Of a stretch of DNA of 53,488 nucleotides, positions 43,630 through 52,280 are shown in pieces (within the stretch, counting starts at the first letter, position 1; every line of letters begins with the position of its first letter). Made by a program: the position numbers and the translations under genes. Under the pieces are notes generated by a model, which was not told the DNA's origin, made no database searches, and saw nothing but the letters and a program-made list of their open reading frames with translations. The stretch comes from Clostridiales bacterium (GTDB taxonomy: Bacteria > Bacillota > Clostridia > Christensenellales > CAG-314), in contig DPQS01000035.1 in the NCBI GenBank assembly GCA_003537755.1, forward strand, positions 17,854 through 71,341, written 5' to 3'.

Positions 43630-46478
43630 TAGTCGATTTTGTTCCATATCGCAATCAATTCGGTGTCGTCGGGTACGTTTGCGAGGTCGCTCGTTTTGTA
43701 CACGACTGGGGTCTCTCCGACGGTTGTCCAACCGCCAAACTCGTAGCCTGAACGGGTCGGGTCGGTGTACTTCGACGAAACATCTGCAGAGTCGTCTTTT
43801 ACCGAGTTGAAATTGAGCAAAGTTTGTTTATTTTTGACAAACGAAACCACATAAGTTCCGTTGTCATCGGTTGCAAATTCACAACCGAATACCGCAGGAC
43901 GGAATGCAGAGTTCCAACGAGCGTTCCAACCATCGGGAGCCTGTTTTGCCTGCGCATACAGTGTCAGCGAAGTATTGCCGTTGAAGGCGTGCGCGCCTAC
44001 GTATGTTACGCTGTCCGGGATACAGATGTTTTTAAGCGAGCAACGGAAAAACGCATAGTTTCCCACCGAAGTAAGACTTTGCGGCAAACTTATGTTTGTA
44101 AGTTTCTCGCAACGATAAAACGCATAATCGTCTATCTGTTGTACTCCTTCCATCGTTACGGAAGAAAGTGCCGAACATTTGTAGAATGTACGTTCCGCAA
44201 TTGTTTTCAACGTTTCGGGAAGTACGATTCGTTCCAGCGACGAGCAGGAAGCAAATACCGCTGTACCGAGTGTTTGTAACGAGTTTCCGAGACCGATACT
44301 CTTAAGCGAAGTACATCTTGCAAACGCATTGTCGCCGATTGTCGTAACACCGTCGGGAAGCACGATGCGTTCCAGTTTGGAGACGCCGCCGAAAGCGTAG
44401 TTGCCTATGGTCTTGAGTTTAGGGGCGGCTCCTTCGAATTTAACTTCGACAACCGACTCGCATCCGTAAAAAGCGTAATCACCGATGCTTTCTACATCTT
44501 CGGCAATATTTGCCACCATAAGTCCGCTTTTGTAAAACGCCGAACGCCCTATGCGCCTGATTGTGGGAGGTACGGAAACTTCGTACAACATCGAGCATTT
44601 GTAAAATGCGTAATCGGGAATTTCTTCCAACTCGCAAAACATGCTGATGTTGACTATCTGCAGGCTTGAACATTGTGCAAACGCAGCCATACCGATATAT
44701 TTAACGCTTTCGGGAATGGTTACCGTAGTAATGAGATTCTTTTTGTAAAAGGCGTAGTTTGATATACCTACCGTGCCTTCCTTGACATAGACGGGACGTT
44801 GCTCCGTTTCGTCGGAAGAAACCTTGTAACCCACAAGCCACTTGCCTACGTAAATTTCGGGCGTTTTCGACTTTGTCCAGAAACCGCTGTTAAGAAACGC
44901 ATACGTTCCTACGGATTTGACCGTGGACGGTAATGTAAAGTCATTGTAGTATATTTCCAGATATGTCGGGTTGCCGAAATCGGTACAGTTTGCAAACACG
45001 TAGTTGTCTATTTTTTCCAACTTGTTGCCAAGGCTGATACGGTTACGCCCCAGTTGCGAGCAATCGCGGAATGCGCTTTCGCCCAGCACCCTGACGTTTG
45101 CGCCGAGGTCTATGCGACGAAGCGTGGCGCAACTGCGGAATGCACTCTGACCGACATATTCAACACTGTCCGGCAGGAATATTTCAGTGAAACCTCTGCT
45201 GCGGAATGCAGAATCGGCAATGCCTATCGTTCCTGCACGCACCACCGTCTGCACACCGGCTTCCGTCTGTATATCGCTGACATTCTTGTCGGAATCAAAC
45301 GCCCAGTTGCCTACGTAGTAAACGCCGTCGACAGGCGTCGCATACATGTTGCTGTTGAGAAAAGCGTATCTTCCGATGGACGTAATGCCGCTGCCCAAAG
45401 TAACGGACGACAACATTCCGCAATCGAAGAACGCCGATTCGGATATTGTCGTTACGGAATCCGGAATGGTTACGGAGGTAAGACTTACACACTTTTCAAA
45501 CGCATTTTCACCGATGACCTTCAACCCGTTGTTGAAAGTGACGGTTTTAAGATTGGATGCCGACATAAACGCCGATTTGCCTACCTCGAGAACGCTTCTT
45601 CCAAGTGCCACTTCCGTCAGCGACTCACAGTAACCGAACGCACTTTGTCCGATGTAAGTTACGGCGTCGGGCAACTCGATTGAAGCAAGTTGCGTACATT
45701 GCATAAACGCTTCCGCGCCGATTGTAGTCGTGTTTGCGCCTAGGTGAACGCTTTTAAGGTGTCGGCAGTAACGGAATGTGTAGTTGCCGATTTCGGTAAC
45801 GCTGTCCGGAAGAGTGATTTCTTCCAGGGCACTGCAACTTTGAAATGCGTAATCGCCGATAGACTGCACGTCGCCTTCGAAAGTTACGGTTTTGAGGTTG
45901 GAACAGCCTGTGAAGGCATATCTGCCGATTGTTCTGATGTTGGAACTGATTGTGATACCCGTCAGCGCACTCTTTGCGTAAAATGCTCTGTCGGCAATTG
46001 ACGTTACGGGTTTGCCCCTGTACTCGTCGCCGATCACAACGTCGCCGCGCGCCGTGCCGATACCTGTAACGACGTATTCGGTGTTGGCATTGGTCAGCGT
46101 GTACACAAGTCCGCTGGACGGTGCCATTGTGTAAGCAAATTCGTCCGACCAATCCGAAGCGAGGTAAGTACCTCTGGCATCAAATGCCTTGACCTTAAAC
46201 ACGTAATCGCCGCCGTCGAGATTAAGCAGTGAGTAATACGCTTTTGCCGTGGTTGCGGTACGTTCGCTGTCGGCCTTGCCGTCAACGCCTTTAGTCGTAA
46301 TACTCACCTTGTAGTAGGTTGCGTCGGCAACTTCGTTCCAGCTGAGCAACGGCACTGACCGACTGTCGTCCACCGATAGTCCAGTAGGACGTGGCAATGT
46401 CATGCCCGAGCAACCTGCCACAAACACGACGACCAGTATCACCGTCACCAATATTGGAATTTGTCTTAATAATTTCAT
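43629..46478 (-). CDS. BspA-type leucine-rich-repeat surface lipoprotein
   Basis: A 949-residue lipoprotein (lipobox V-A-G-C, Cys23). The GGAG site lies directly before ATG 46478. Residues about 28-118 form an Fn3-like domain ('PTGLSVDDSRSVPLLSWNEV', 'YYKVSITT', 'YVFKVKAFDARG'). Residues about 130-860 hold some 25-30 LRR_5 repeats of the Treponema/Bacteroides BspA type ('IGDYAFQSCSALEEITLPDS'). The last 70 residues are an InlB-type B-repeat ending 'GYEFGGWTTVGE...LIAIWNKID'. BspA-type repeats bind host proteins or other bacteria in studied species; here that is inference. It lies 38 bp after the double-VWA gene, so it is probably made with the MoxR/VWA system. Confidence 0.9.
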   Translation of the reverse strand: MKLLRQIPILVTVILVVVFVAGCSGMTLPRPTGLSVDDSRSVPLLSWNEVADATYYKVSITTKGVDGKADSERTATTAKAYYSLLNLDGGDYVFKVKAFDARGTYLASDWSDEFAYTMAPSSGLVYTLTNANTEYVVTGIGTARGDVVIGDEYRGKPVTSIADRAFYAKSALTGITISSNIRTIGRYAFTGCSNLKTVTFEGDVQSIGDYAFQSCSALEEITLPDSVTEIGNYTFRYCRHLKSVHLGANTTTIGAEAFMQCTQLASIELPDAVTYIGQSAFGYCESLTEVALGRSVLEVGKSAFMSASNLKTVTFNNGLKVIGENAFEKCVSLTSVTIPDSVTTISESAFFDCGMLSSVTLGSGITSIGRYAFLNSNMYATPVDGVYYVGNWAFDSDKNVSDIQTEAGVQTVVRAGTIGIADSAFRSRGFTEIFLPDSVEYVGQSAFRSCATLRRIDLGANVRVLGESAFRDCSQLGRNRISLGNKLEKIDNYVFANCTDFGNPTYLEIYYNDFTLPSTVKSVGTYAFLNSGFWTKSKTPEIYVGKWLVGYKVSSDETEQRPVYVKEGTVGISNYAFYKKNLITTVTIPESVKYIGMAAFAQCSSLQIVNISMFCELEEIPDYAFYKCSMLYEVSVPPTIRRIGRSAFYKSGLMVANIAEDVESIGDYAFYGCESVVEVKFEGAAPKLKTIGNYAFGGVSKLERIVLPDGVTTIGDNAFARCTSLKSIGLGNSLQTLGTAVFASCSSLERIVLPETLKTIAERTFYKCSALSSVTMEGVQQIDDYAFYRCEKLTNISLPQSLTSVGNYAFFRCSLKNICIPDSVTYVGAHAFNGNTSLTLYAQAKQAPDGWNARWNSAFRPAVFGCEFATDDNGTYVVSFVKNKQTLLNFNSVKDDSADVSSKYTDPTRSGYEFGGWTTVGETPVVYKTSDLANVPDDTELIAIWNKID

Positions 46479-46516
46479 AAAAACTCCGTTTTGACGCTCG
46501 TTGTGACGCGCCTTTA

Positions 46517-49255
46517 TCAGTTCGTTCTGCCTTTCCGTTCTAATTTCTTTTCCCTCGCTTCACGAATGATTTCGTGCGGCCACTTGAACTTGAACTTACG
46601 CACGGCAATGTCGACAAGGAAGAATACGATTGCCATTATCATAAACAACCAACGCGGGTCAAACGACCGTGGTATGCTTGTGACAAACCCTTCAAACGTT
46701 CTCGCTGCGTCCAGACCTCCGTCGGCTTCGTTTTGCGCGCTGCCGCCTGCAGCCTGAGCCATCTGCGCCATCAACTCGGCGCCCTTTGCTGTATCTTCGA
46801 TGTAGACGAATTCTTTGGAATAGGAGAATACCCTGTACACTACCGTACTTGCAAGCACCGATCCGTCGGCGGCTAGTTTTTCTATCGTAACTTCGTACAC
46901 ACCGCCCTGACGAGTGTAGATGCCTGCACGATTGAAGCCGTTTGTTGCGTCGGGTTGCGTAAGTGCGAACTCATCGCTTTCGGCAATGTCCGACTTCATT
47001 ACAAGTTTTTCTCCTTCGGCAAGCGCAGTTTTGGTCTTGACGTTGAGGTTTGTCGAGAAGTTGTCGTCGCGCATGGAAACGGTAATTTCCTTCGGACGTA
47101 TGTTCTCCGTCGGGAAAACTTTGTTTATCGCGGCGTACAGGAACTTTTGTCCGGTCTTTTCCGCCATAAATGTCGCCGACCAATTGCCGTTGAGGTCACA
47201 CATAAAACTGCCGACGGTGCCTGCACCGTACTTCCATTCCGCATACACGGGCACGCCGTAATCGCCGTGCAGCACTTCCGTATTTTCACGCGCCTTTGCT
47301 CCGTAAAAACCTTTGAGTATCGGCAACTCTTCACTGCCGAGAATGCTTGCGTAAGACGAACTGCTGTTTACCTTGGGAGTGAAGTCTTTTTTCTCTACTT
47401 CTTTGATTTGCGGTACGCGCAAATCGTTTTTAACTTCGTCGGTCAGGTTTTTGTAATCGGAAATGTTGATCCATTTAAGTTTACCTGCTTCGGTAAGAGG
47501 ATCCCATCCCTGCTCGCTCGGAGTGTGGTTGTCAATTACGAGGAAGGAAAAAGTAATACCTGCGCCGTAGTAAGTTTCGATGTCTTTGCTTGCCGCTTCT
47601 ACGTCACCGGCGATGGCGTCGGTAATGATGATGATGTGCATCTTTTCGATTACACCGGTACTGTTGAGCGACTTGAGGTTGCTTGCAGCGTATTCGATGG
47701 ACGGCTCGAAGTTTGTTCCGCCGCCATCGTTGCCGATCTCGGAAATCGCCTTGCGCAGGTCCGACTGACGGGTAACGGGCAACGGTTTTGCCGTGATATC
47801 TTCGGCGTCGTCCGCCAATGTCATGATACCGCAGTAATCGCGTTCGCTGAGGCAGGTCGGGTCGGAAATAATTGTCAGAGCCATGTCCTTTGTCGGTTGA
47901 ATGTATTCGTTCATACTACCGGAAATATCCAGTATGATGTACAATCCGAGGGGCGGCGTGTAATCGATGACCTGCACGGGAAGCATTTGCTGATACAGAC
48001 TACCTTCCATGTCGGCGCGATTGTATGAGTGAGCCACGTCCGAGCCTTCCGCATCCGGCTTTTTTTCGTTGCCGCCTACGGTAAACAATCCGCCGCCGAT
48101 TTCCGACACGTACGAATTGAGCAACTTGTCCAGCCCTTCGTGCTTCTGCAAATCGGCGTTGGACACGTTGTTGAGTATAATTTCGTCGTACTGACACAAC
48201 TCGTCCAGCGTAGTCGGCATTTCGGACGAACCGATGTACACCGTTTTTACCTTGTACTCCGACAACAATGCTTCTATTTTGGCAGATTCGCCGGCAAAGC
48301 CCTCGATGACGAGTACCTTGTCAAACTTGTTGAGCAGCATGTAGGAATACAGTTGGTTGTTTTGAGTGGACGATTCGTCTGCATTGGAAGTAAGCGAGAA
48401 GTTGAAGGTGTGCAAACCTTCGCCGACAAGTGAATGTTTGATTTCCACCACTTGCGTACCGGGCTTGATTTCCGCCACCGTTTCGGAAGCGACTTCGCCG
48501 TTGTCGGACAGTGCTATTTTTGCAGAGATTGTTTTTGCCGAAGAGTTTGTAACGGTCAGTTTGAGCGGAAACTCTTCTTCCTCCGCCACGTTGTAGTCGG
48601 GCGTTTCGCAGGAAACAACGGAAAACACGTCGTCTTTGCTGTCGCCGGGACTAAGGCAAACTGTGTCCACCTTGATGCCTTCCGCCACGACGTTGCGAAC
48701 TGCCGACATAGCGTTGCCGTCCGTTTCAAAACCATCGCTGACGACGACTATCTTTGCCGATTGTTTGTTGCTGAACAATCCCGCCGCATAACTGACTGCG
48801 GACGCCATGTCTGTGGCTTCGATGTCCGGTTGCTGCGTTTCCGCCTGATACGCGTCCAGCACCGCGCCGATGTCGTTTGACAGCCCGGCAACCAACTTGT
48901 AGTCGTAACCGAACGAAACGATACCTATTTTGAAGGCATTGGGATCGGTCATCATTACTACGTCTCTGACATACTCGTCCTTAGCCTCTTTTTGCTGCTG
49001 TGTACTGTAAGAATTGTCTACGACAAGGATAATTTCGTTTTGGGAATTGTACACTTCGTACTGCAACGTAACGTTGGCAAGTACCGAAACGCACAACACC
49101 GTCACCAACAAATGCATTACCATCGAGACTACTCTGTTTCGCGTACGTCTGTATTTTTTGGCTACACGAAAGTAGGTAAACAACGTCAGCGCAACGGCAG
49201 GAATCAGTAACAACCACAGCCAAGGATGAACGCAGGTTATTTTGAAATTAAACAT
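46517..49255 (-). CDS. Membrane protein with two VWA domains and a glutamine-amidotransferase-like segment
   Basis: A 912-residue protein. Two N-terminal membrane helices (about 10-28 and 45-63), a first VWA domain with MIDAS D80-N-S82-Y-S84 and 'VVSDGFETDG', a CARDB-like Ig segment (about 215-300) and a Rossmann-like part (about 310-400) resembling the class I amidotransferase fold without a clear catalytic Cys. A second VWA domain follows with MIDAS D443-I-S445-G-S447, 'GGGTNFEPS' and 'IIITDAIAG'. A Gly-rich extracellular tail is followed by a final helix near 880 and a basic end. Both metal sites look complete. It starts two bases after the stop of the BatA-like gene, with AAGGAGGG inside that gene. 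Related proteins form MoxR/VWA complexes; the substrate is unknown. Confidence 0.88.
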   Translation of the reverse strand: MFNFKITCVHPWLWLLLIPAVALTLFTYFRVAKKYRRTRNRVVSMVMHLLVTVLCVSVLANVTLQYEVYNSQNEIILVVDNSYSTQQQKEAKDEYVRDVVMMTDPNAFKIGIVSFGYDYKLVAGLSNDIGAVLDAYQAETQQPDIEATDMASAVSYAAGLFSNKQSAKIVVVSDGFETDGNAMSAVRNVVAEGIKVDTVCLSPGDSKDDVFSVVSCETPDYNVAEEEEFPLKLTVTNSSAKTISAKIALSDNGEVASETVAEIKPGTQVVEIKHSLVGEGLHTFNFSLTSNADESSTQNNQLYSYMLLNKFDKVLVIEGFAGESAKIEALLSEYKVKTVYIGSSEMPTTLDELCQYDEIILNNVSNADLQKHEGLDKLLNSYVSEIGGGLFTVGGNEKKPDAEGSDVAHSYNRADMEGSLYQQMLPVQVIDYTPPLGLYIILDISGSMNEYIQPTKDMALTIISDPTCLSERDYCGIMTLADDAEDITAKPLPVTRQSDLRKAISEIGNDGGGTNFEPSIEYAASNLKSLNSTGVIEKMHIIIITDAIAGDVEAASKDIETYYGAGITFSFLVIDNHTPSEQGWDPLTEAGKLKWINISDYKNLTDEVKNDLRVPQIKEVEKKDFTPKVNSSSSYASILGSEELPILKGFYGAKARENTEVLHGDYGVPVYAEWKYGAGTVGSFMCDLNGNWSATFMAEKTGQKFLYAAINKVFPTENIRPKEITVSMRDDNFSTNLNVKTKTALAEGEKLVMKSDIAESDEFALTQPDATNGFNRAGIYTRQGGVYEVTIEKLAADGSVLASTVVYRVFSYSKEFVYIEDTAKGAELMAQMAQAAGGSAQNEADGGLDAARTFEGFVTSIPRSFDPRWLFMIMAIVFFLVDIAVRKFKFKWPHEIIREAREKKLERKGRTN

Positions 49256-49256
49256 A

Positions 49257-51197
49257 TCAGCTGCCCTCCTTGATGTGCAACAACCATTCCGCTACCGACA
49301 GTGCAAACATTGCCGCCGCCAGATACAACAAAAGGTCGTCATACCACTCCGAAACTACCGGAGTGTATTCGGGATTGTCCAGTACGGCTTTGACCCCGGA
49401 AATGTTGCTTTCGGACGAGTCGATGCGTACGTAAAAGTTTTCAATCAAAGTTTTGTCGCCAAGCAACGACTGCACCACGGTGTAAGTACCCGGGGCAGAA
49501 GCCGTTATGCTTGCCGGAAACTCGGAAAAAGTTTGTCTTTCCCCGCCCGCGGAAGTAACTTCAAGCGAAGAGCCGCGCGCGTTAAGCGTAACTTCGTCGT
49601 TGACGGCGTAAGCATACTTACTGAACGTCTGCGGGAAGAAATACGCCAGAGCATTGTTCATCATTATCGGGAAGAACATGCTTATGCCCATGTTGGATTT
49701 GTTGATACTGAACGCCATTACGGCTATCTTGGTGTCAACCGTATTTTTGACAAAGAACACAGGATTGCCCTGGTAGTTGAGCAAAACGTCGTAACCGAAC
49801 AGGGAACTTTCGTCCACCTGTACGTATTCGGTAACTTTGATTGCCGAAGGCTCGATGTACTTCATTATCGGGTGAGAAGCGTCCTTGACGGACAACGGCT
49901 CACCGTCGGCGTCGCTTGTATTGGGCAAAGTTATGCGACGCTTAATTGCAAACCCCGCATTTGACGCTTTGTCGGGGTCCAGCAGGAACACGACGCCGTC
50001 CGACGGCAACCTGTCAGGCACTTTATGCTCGAAGATGTACACATCGTAACCGCTGAGTTCGGGTTCGCCTCCCTCGGGGATCACCTTCAACTCGATGTCC
50101 ATAAGGTGCTGTTTCGCCCACTCGTCACGGATTGCAATAATGATGTTGCGGAAGAAAATGTTGGGTTTAGTGCTGTAATACTGAATACGCACCTTGGGCA
50201 TTGTACCGCCGTAAACGTAAAACTCGTTGTCGGTGGCAACACTGTCCTGTTCTTCGACGTAAAACCTTACATAATCGTAAGAGAATACTTTTTGGTTTTC
50301 GTTGAGAATTACCAGTTGCGTGTTGTCGTCGTGTTTGATCGTGCTGTAGGTGTAAATTACCGTAAACGTACCGTCGTCGCGACAGTCGATTTCCGTCTGC
50401 GGCAGCGTCATCGATGCTTCGACGCCGTTTGCTTTGCCTACTTCCCCCTTGAGTACCACATACTGGTCTTTGCCGTAGCAAGCCACGTCTACTTCAAAGG
50501 TGTAAAATCCGTCGGAATAGGCGGTGCGCACGTCGAGAATTGCCGCGTTCCACTCGCCGCTGTCCACCTTGCTCATGTTGTACACGTTTACTTTTCCGCT
50601 GTTTCCGTACGTCGTGTCGGTGAAAAAGCAAATTTCGGCAGACTGATTGTCTTGCAACGCATCAAAAGCAATGTCCATTGCGCCGTCCACATCGGCAATG
50701 CCGTACGAACAACCAAGACCGTCAAGCACCACATCCAACTCGCCTTTGTCGGTACAACCGGAAAGTAACAGTTTCGACTCGGTATCGGCGGAAATAAGAG
50801 TAATCGTACCACCCTGTTCGATAGCGTCGCCTGCGAAGTTGCGTATTTCTTCGATTGCACGACTGTAACGCGTTACCCCCTCGAACTCCGAGCGCATGCT
50901 TGCCGAAGCGTCCAGCACTATAATTTTGTCAGGTCCCGTATTTTCCGACGGGCGGACAATGACGGGATTTGCAAGTATAAACACTGCGGCGCAAATCATC
51001 AGCACCTGACAGATAAGCAACAGGATATGCCTCAGCTTGCTGATCGGTATATTTTTCTTTTTGTATTTCAGGCTGAGTTTCCAGATATACGTACTGGATA
51101 TGTACTTGTTCTGGTAATTAGGTTTAAGAAGGTAAATCACCAACCAGATTACCAGTCCCAACAAACCTATCAGCCCCAACGGCGTCAATAATCTCAT
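49257..51197 (-). CDS. BatA-like membrane protein with VWA domain
   Basis: A 646-residue protein. ATG 51197 overlaps the DUF58 stop (ATGA). Residues 1-85 match the aerotolerance-type BatA N-terminal region (PF07584): helix at 5-25, 'SSTYIWKLSLKYKKKNIP', second helix at 60-80. The VWA domain follows with MIDAS D96-A-S98-A-S100, then long extracellular beta-rich sections and a C-terminal helix 'DDLLLYLAAAMFALSVAEWLL' close to the end. The layout (two N-terminal helices, VWA, Ig-like domains, C-terminal helix) is that of Bat and related proteins linked to MoxR ATPases. It is translationally coupled to both neighbours. Confidence 0.88.
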   Translation of the reverse strand: MRLLTPLGLIGLLGLVIWLVIYLLKPNYQNKYISSTYIWKLSLKYKKKNIPISKLRHILLLICQVLMICAAVFILANPVIVRPSENTGPDKIIVLDASASMRSEFEGVTRYSRAIEEIRNFAGDAIEQGGTITLISADTESKLLLSGCTDKGELDVVLDGLGCSYGIADVDGAMDIAFDALQDNQSAEICFFTDTTYGNSGKVNVYNMSKVDSGEWNAAILDVRTAYSDGFYTFEVDVACYGKDQYVVLKGEVGKANGVEASMTLPQTEIDCRDDGTFTVIYTYSTIKHDDNTQLVILNENQKVFSYDYVRFYVEEQDSVATDNEFYVYGGTMPKVRIQYYSTKPNIFFRNIIIAIRDEWAKQHLMDIELKVIPEGGEPELSGYDVYIFEHKVPDRLPSDGVVFLLDPDKASNAGFAIKRRITLPNTSDADGEPLSVKDASHPIMKYIEPSAIKVTEYVQVDESSLFGYDVLLNYQGNPVFFVKNTVDTKIAVMAFSINKSNMGISMFFPIMMNNALAYFFPQTFSKYAYAVNDEVTLNARGSSLEVTSAGGERQTFSEFPASITASAPGTYTVVQSLLGDKTLIENFYVRIDSSESNISGVKAVLDNPEYTPVVSEWYDDLLLYLAAAMFALSVAEWLLHIKEGS

Positions 51198-52093
51198 TCC
51201 ATTATACCTACGTTCATCAGTTGTCCGAAAACGGCTTTTTCTATCGGTGTATCTGTCGTTACGGAAATAAAATCGCAATCGCGTGAGCGGCAAAAACTCT
51301 TCATGCCGTCAAGAAAATCTTTGAGTGCCATCCGGTAAGCGTCCAACGCTCCGCGAGTTATTCTCATTTTTATGTTTCTGTCGTCGGTCAGGTCTTCCGA
51401 CTCGGAGTCGATAAGCGTCACGCGCCCCGTGTAAGACGGGTCTACGTCTTCGGGAGTCATCAACTGCACCAGCGCGACACGCCTTTTTTTGTAGCACAGG
51501 TAATCGACAGCCTTTTTCCAGTTACTTTCTGTAAAGAAATCGGAAATTATGACAGTGATGCCGTCGCTGGTTCCCTGGTCGTCACAGCCGAGGATAGCTT
51601 TTTCAATGTCGGTGTCGCCGTCGAAGTTCAGCTTCTCCATCTCGCCTACGGCACCGAAAAACGCTGTTTTGCCTACAATTGTACCAAACGGATTGGTAGC
51701 CTTGTCACCTTGCATAAAATACAACGACAGCTTGTCCATGTTGTGCACGGACAGAAATCCGAGCGCAGCGGCAAAAGCCATTGCGTACATTGCCTTGGAC
51801 GGTTCCGGCTTTGCCATGGACGCCGAACAATCGAGAAAAATCCTCGTGTGCATTTGCCTTTCGTCGGTAAACAACTTGAGAAAGTACTTTTCGAAACGAC
51901 TGTACAGATTCCAGTCTATACGACGGATGTCGTCGCCCAACATATATTCGCGGAAATCGGCGAACTCCACCGTTTGTCCGTATGTCTTGACAAGATGCTT
52001 TCCTCCGAAAAATCCGCCGAGGCTTGTCTTTACGTTCAGCGCGGATGTTTCCAACCGGGCGAAAAAGTCATTGTTTAAGTAAGGTATTTTCAT
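51194..52093 (-). CDS. DUF58 protein with VWA-like fold
   Basis: A 299-residue cytoplasmic protein of the DUF58 family. The diagnostic motif 'FREYMLGDDIRRIDWNLYSRF' spans about 47-67. A MIDAS-type D88-C-S90-A-S92 lies in 'RIFLDCSASM', and 'VIISDFFTE' supplies a later acidic site. DUF58 proteins are encoded almost always beside MoxR ATPases and VWA membrane proteins; they probably serve as adaptors for MoxR. A 187-bp gap separates it from moxR and contains a hairpin (52190-52223) and a 16-bp palindrome (52155-52170). It overlaps the next gene by 4 bp. Confidence 0.93.
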   Translation of the reverse strand: MKIPYLNNDFFARLETSALNVKTSLGGFFGGKHLVKTYGQTVEFADFREYMLGDDIRRIDWNLYSRFEKYFLKLFTDERQMHTRIFLDCSASMAKPEPSKAMYAMAFAAALGFLSVHNMDKLSLYFMQGDKATNPFGTIVGKTAFFGAVGEMEKLNFDGDTDIEKAILGCDDQGTSDGITVIISDFFTESNWKKAVDYLCYKKRRVALVQLMTPEDVDPSYTGRVTLIDSESEDLTDDRNIKMRITRGALDAYRMALKDFLDGMKSFCRSRDCDFISVTTDTPIEKAVFGQLMNVGIME

Positions 52094-52154
52094 AGGTCAT
52101 CAACTTTCCAATTAGTCTCAATGAAGTTACAACTACGCTTTAACAAAGCATTCA

Positions 52155-52170
52155 TATAACATCTGTTATA
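52155..52170. promoter_or_regulatory. 16-bp palindrome upstream of the DUF58 gene
   Basis: TATAACA-TC-TGTTATA is a perfect inverted repeat (52155-52161 and 52164-52170). On the minus strand TTGCAT near 52180 and TTATAT near 52157 could form a promoter of 18-bp spacing that this palindrome would overlap. The site could be an operator for an unknown regulator. The assignment is tentative. Confidence 0.45.
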
Positions 52171-52189
52171 ATGTCTTATGCAAGCCAAA

Positions 52190-52223
52190 GACGCACCCTC
52201 TCGATTGCCCGAGGAAGTGCGTC
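52190..52223 (-). other. Intercistronic stem-loop between moxR and the DUF58 gene
   Basis: GACGCAC (52190-52196) pairs with GTGCGTC (52217-52223), and CTCG/CGAG extends it inside. On the minus strand only TCTTTGG follows, a weak U-run. It may be a partial terminator giving more moxR transcript than the downstream genes. Confidence 0.65.
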
Positions 52224-52280
52224 GTTGACATCATACAAACATATATTTCGGCAAGATTTTAGTCGGTCACTTGCTTTTTA

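Noticed and set aside
43629..46478. Regularly spaced similar segments that could suggest a CRISPR array or tandem DNA repeat
   Set aside because: They encode LRR_5 protein repeats in one continuous frame. DNA identity between units is modest and there are no spacers.
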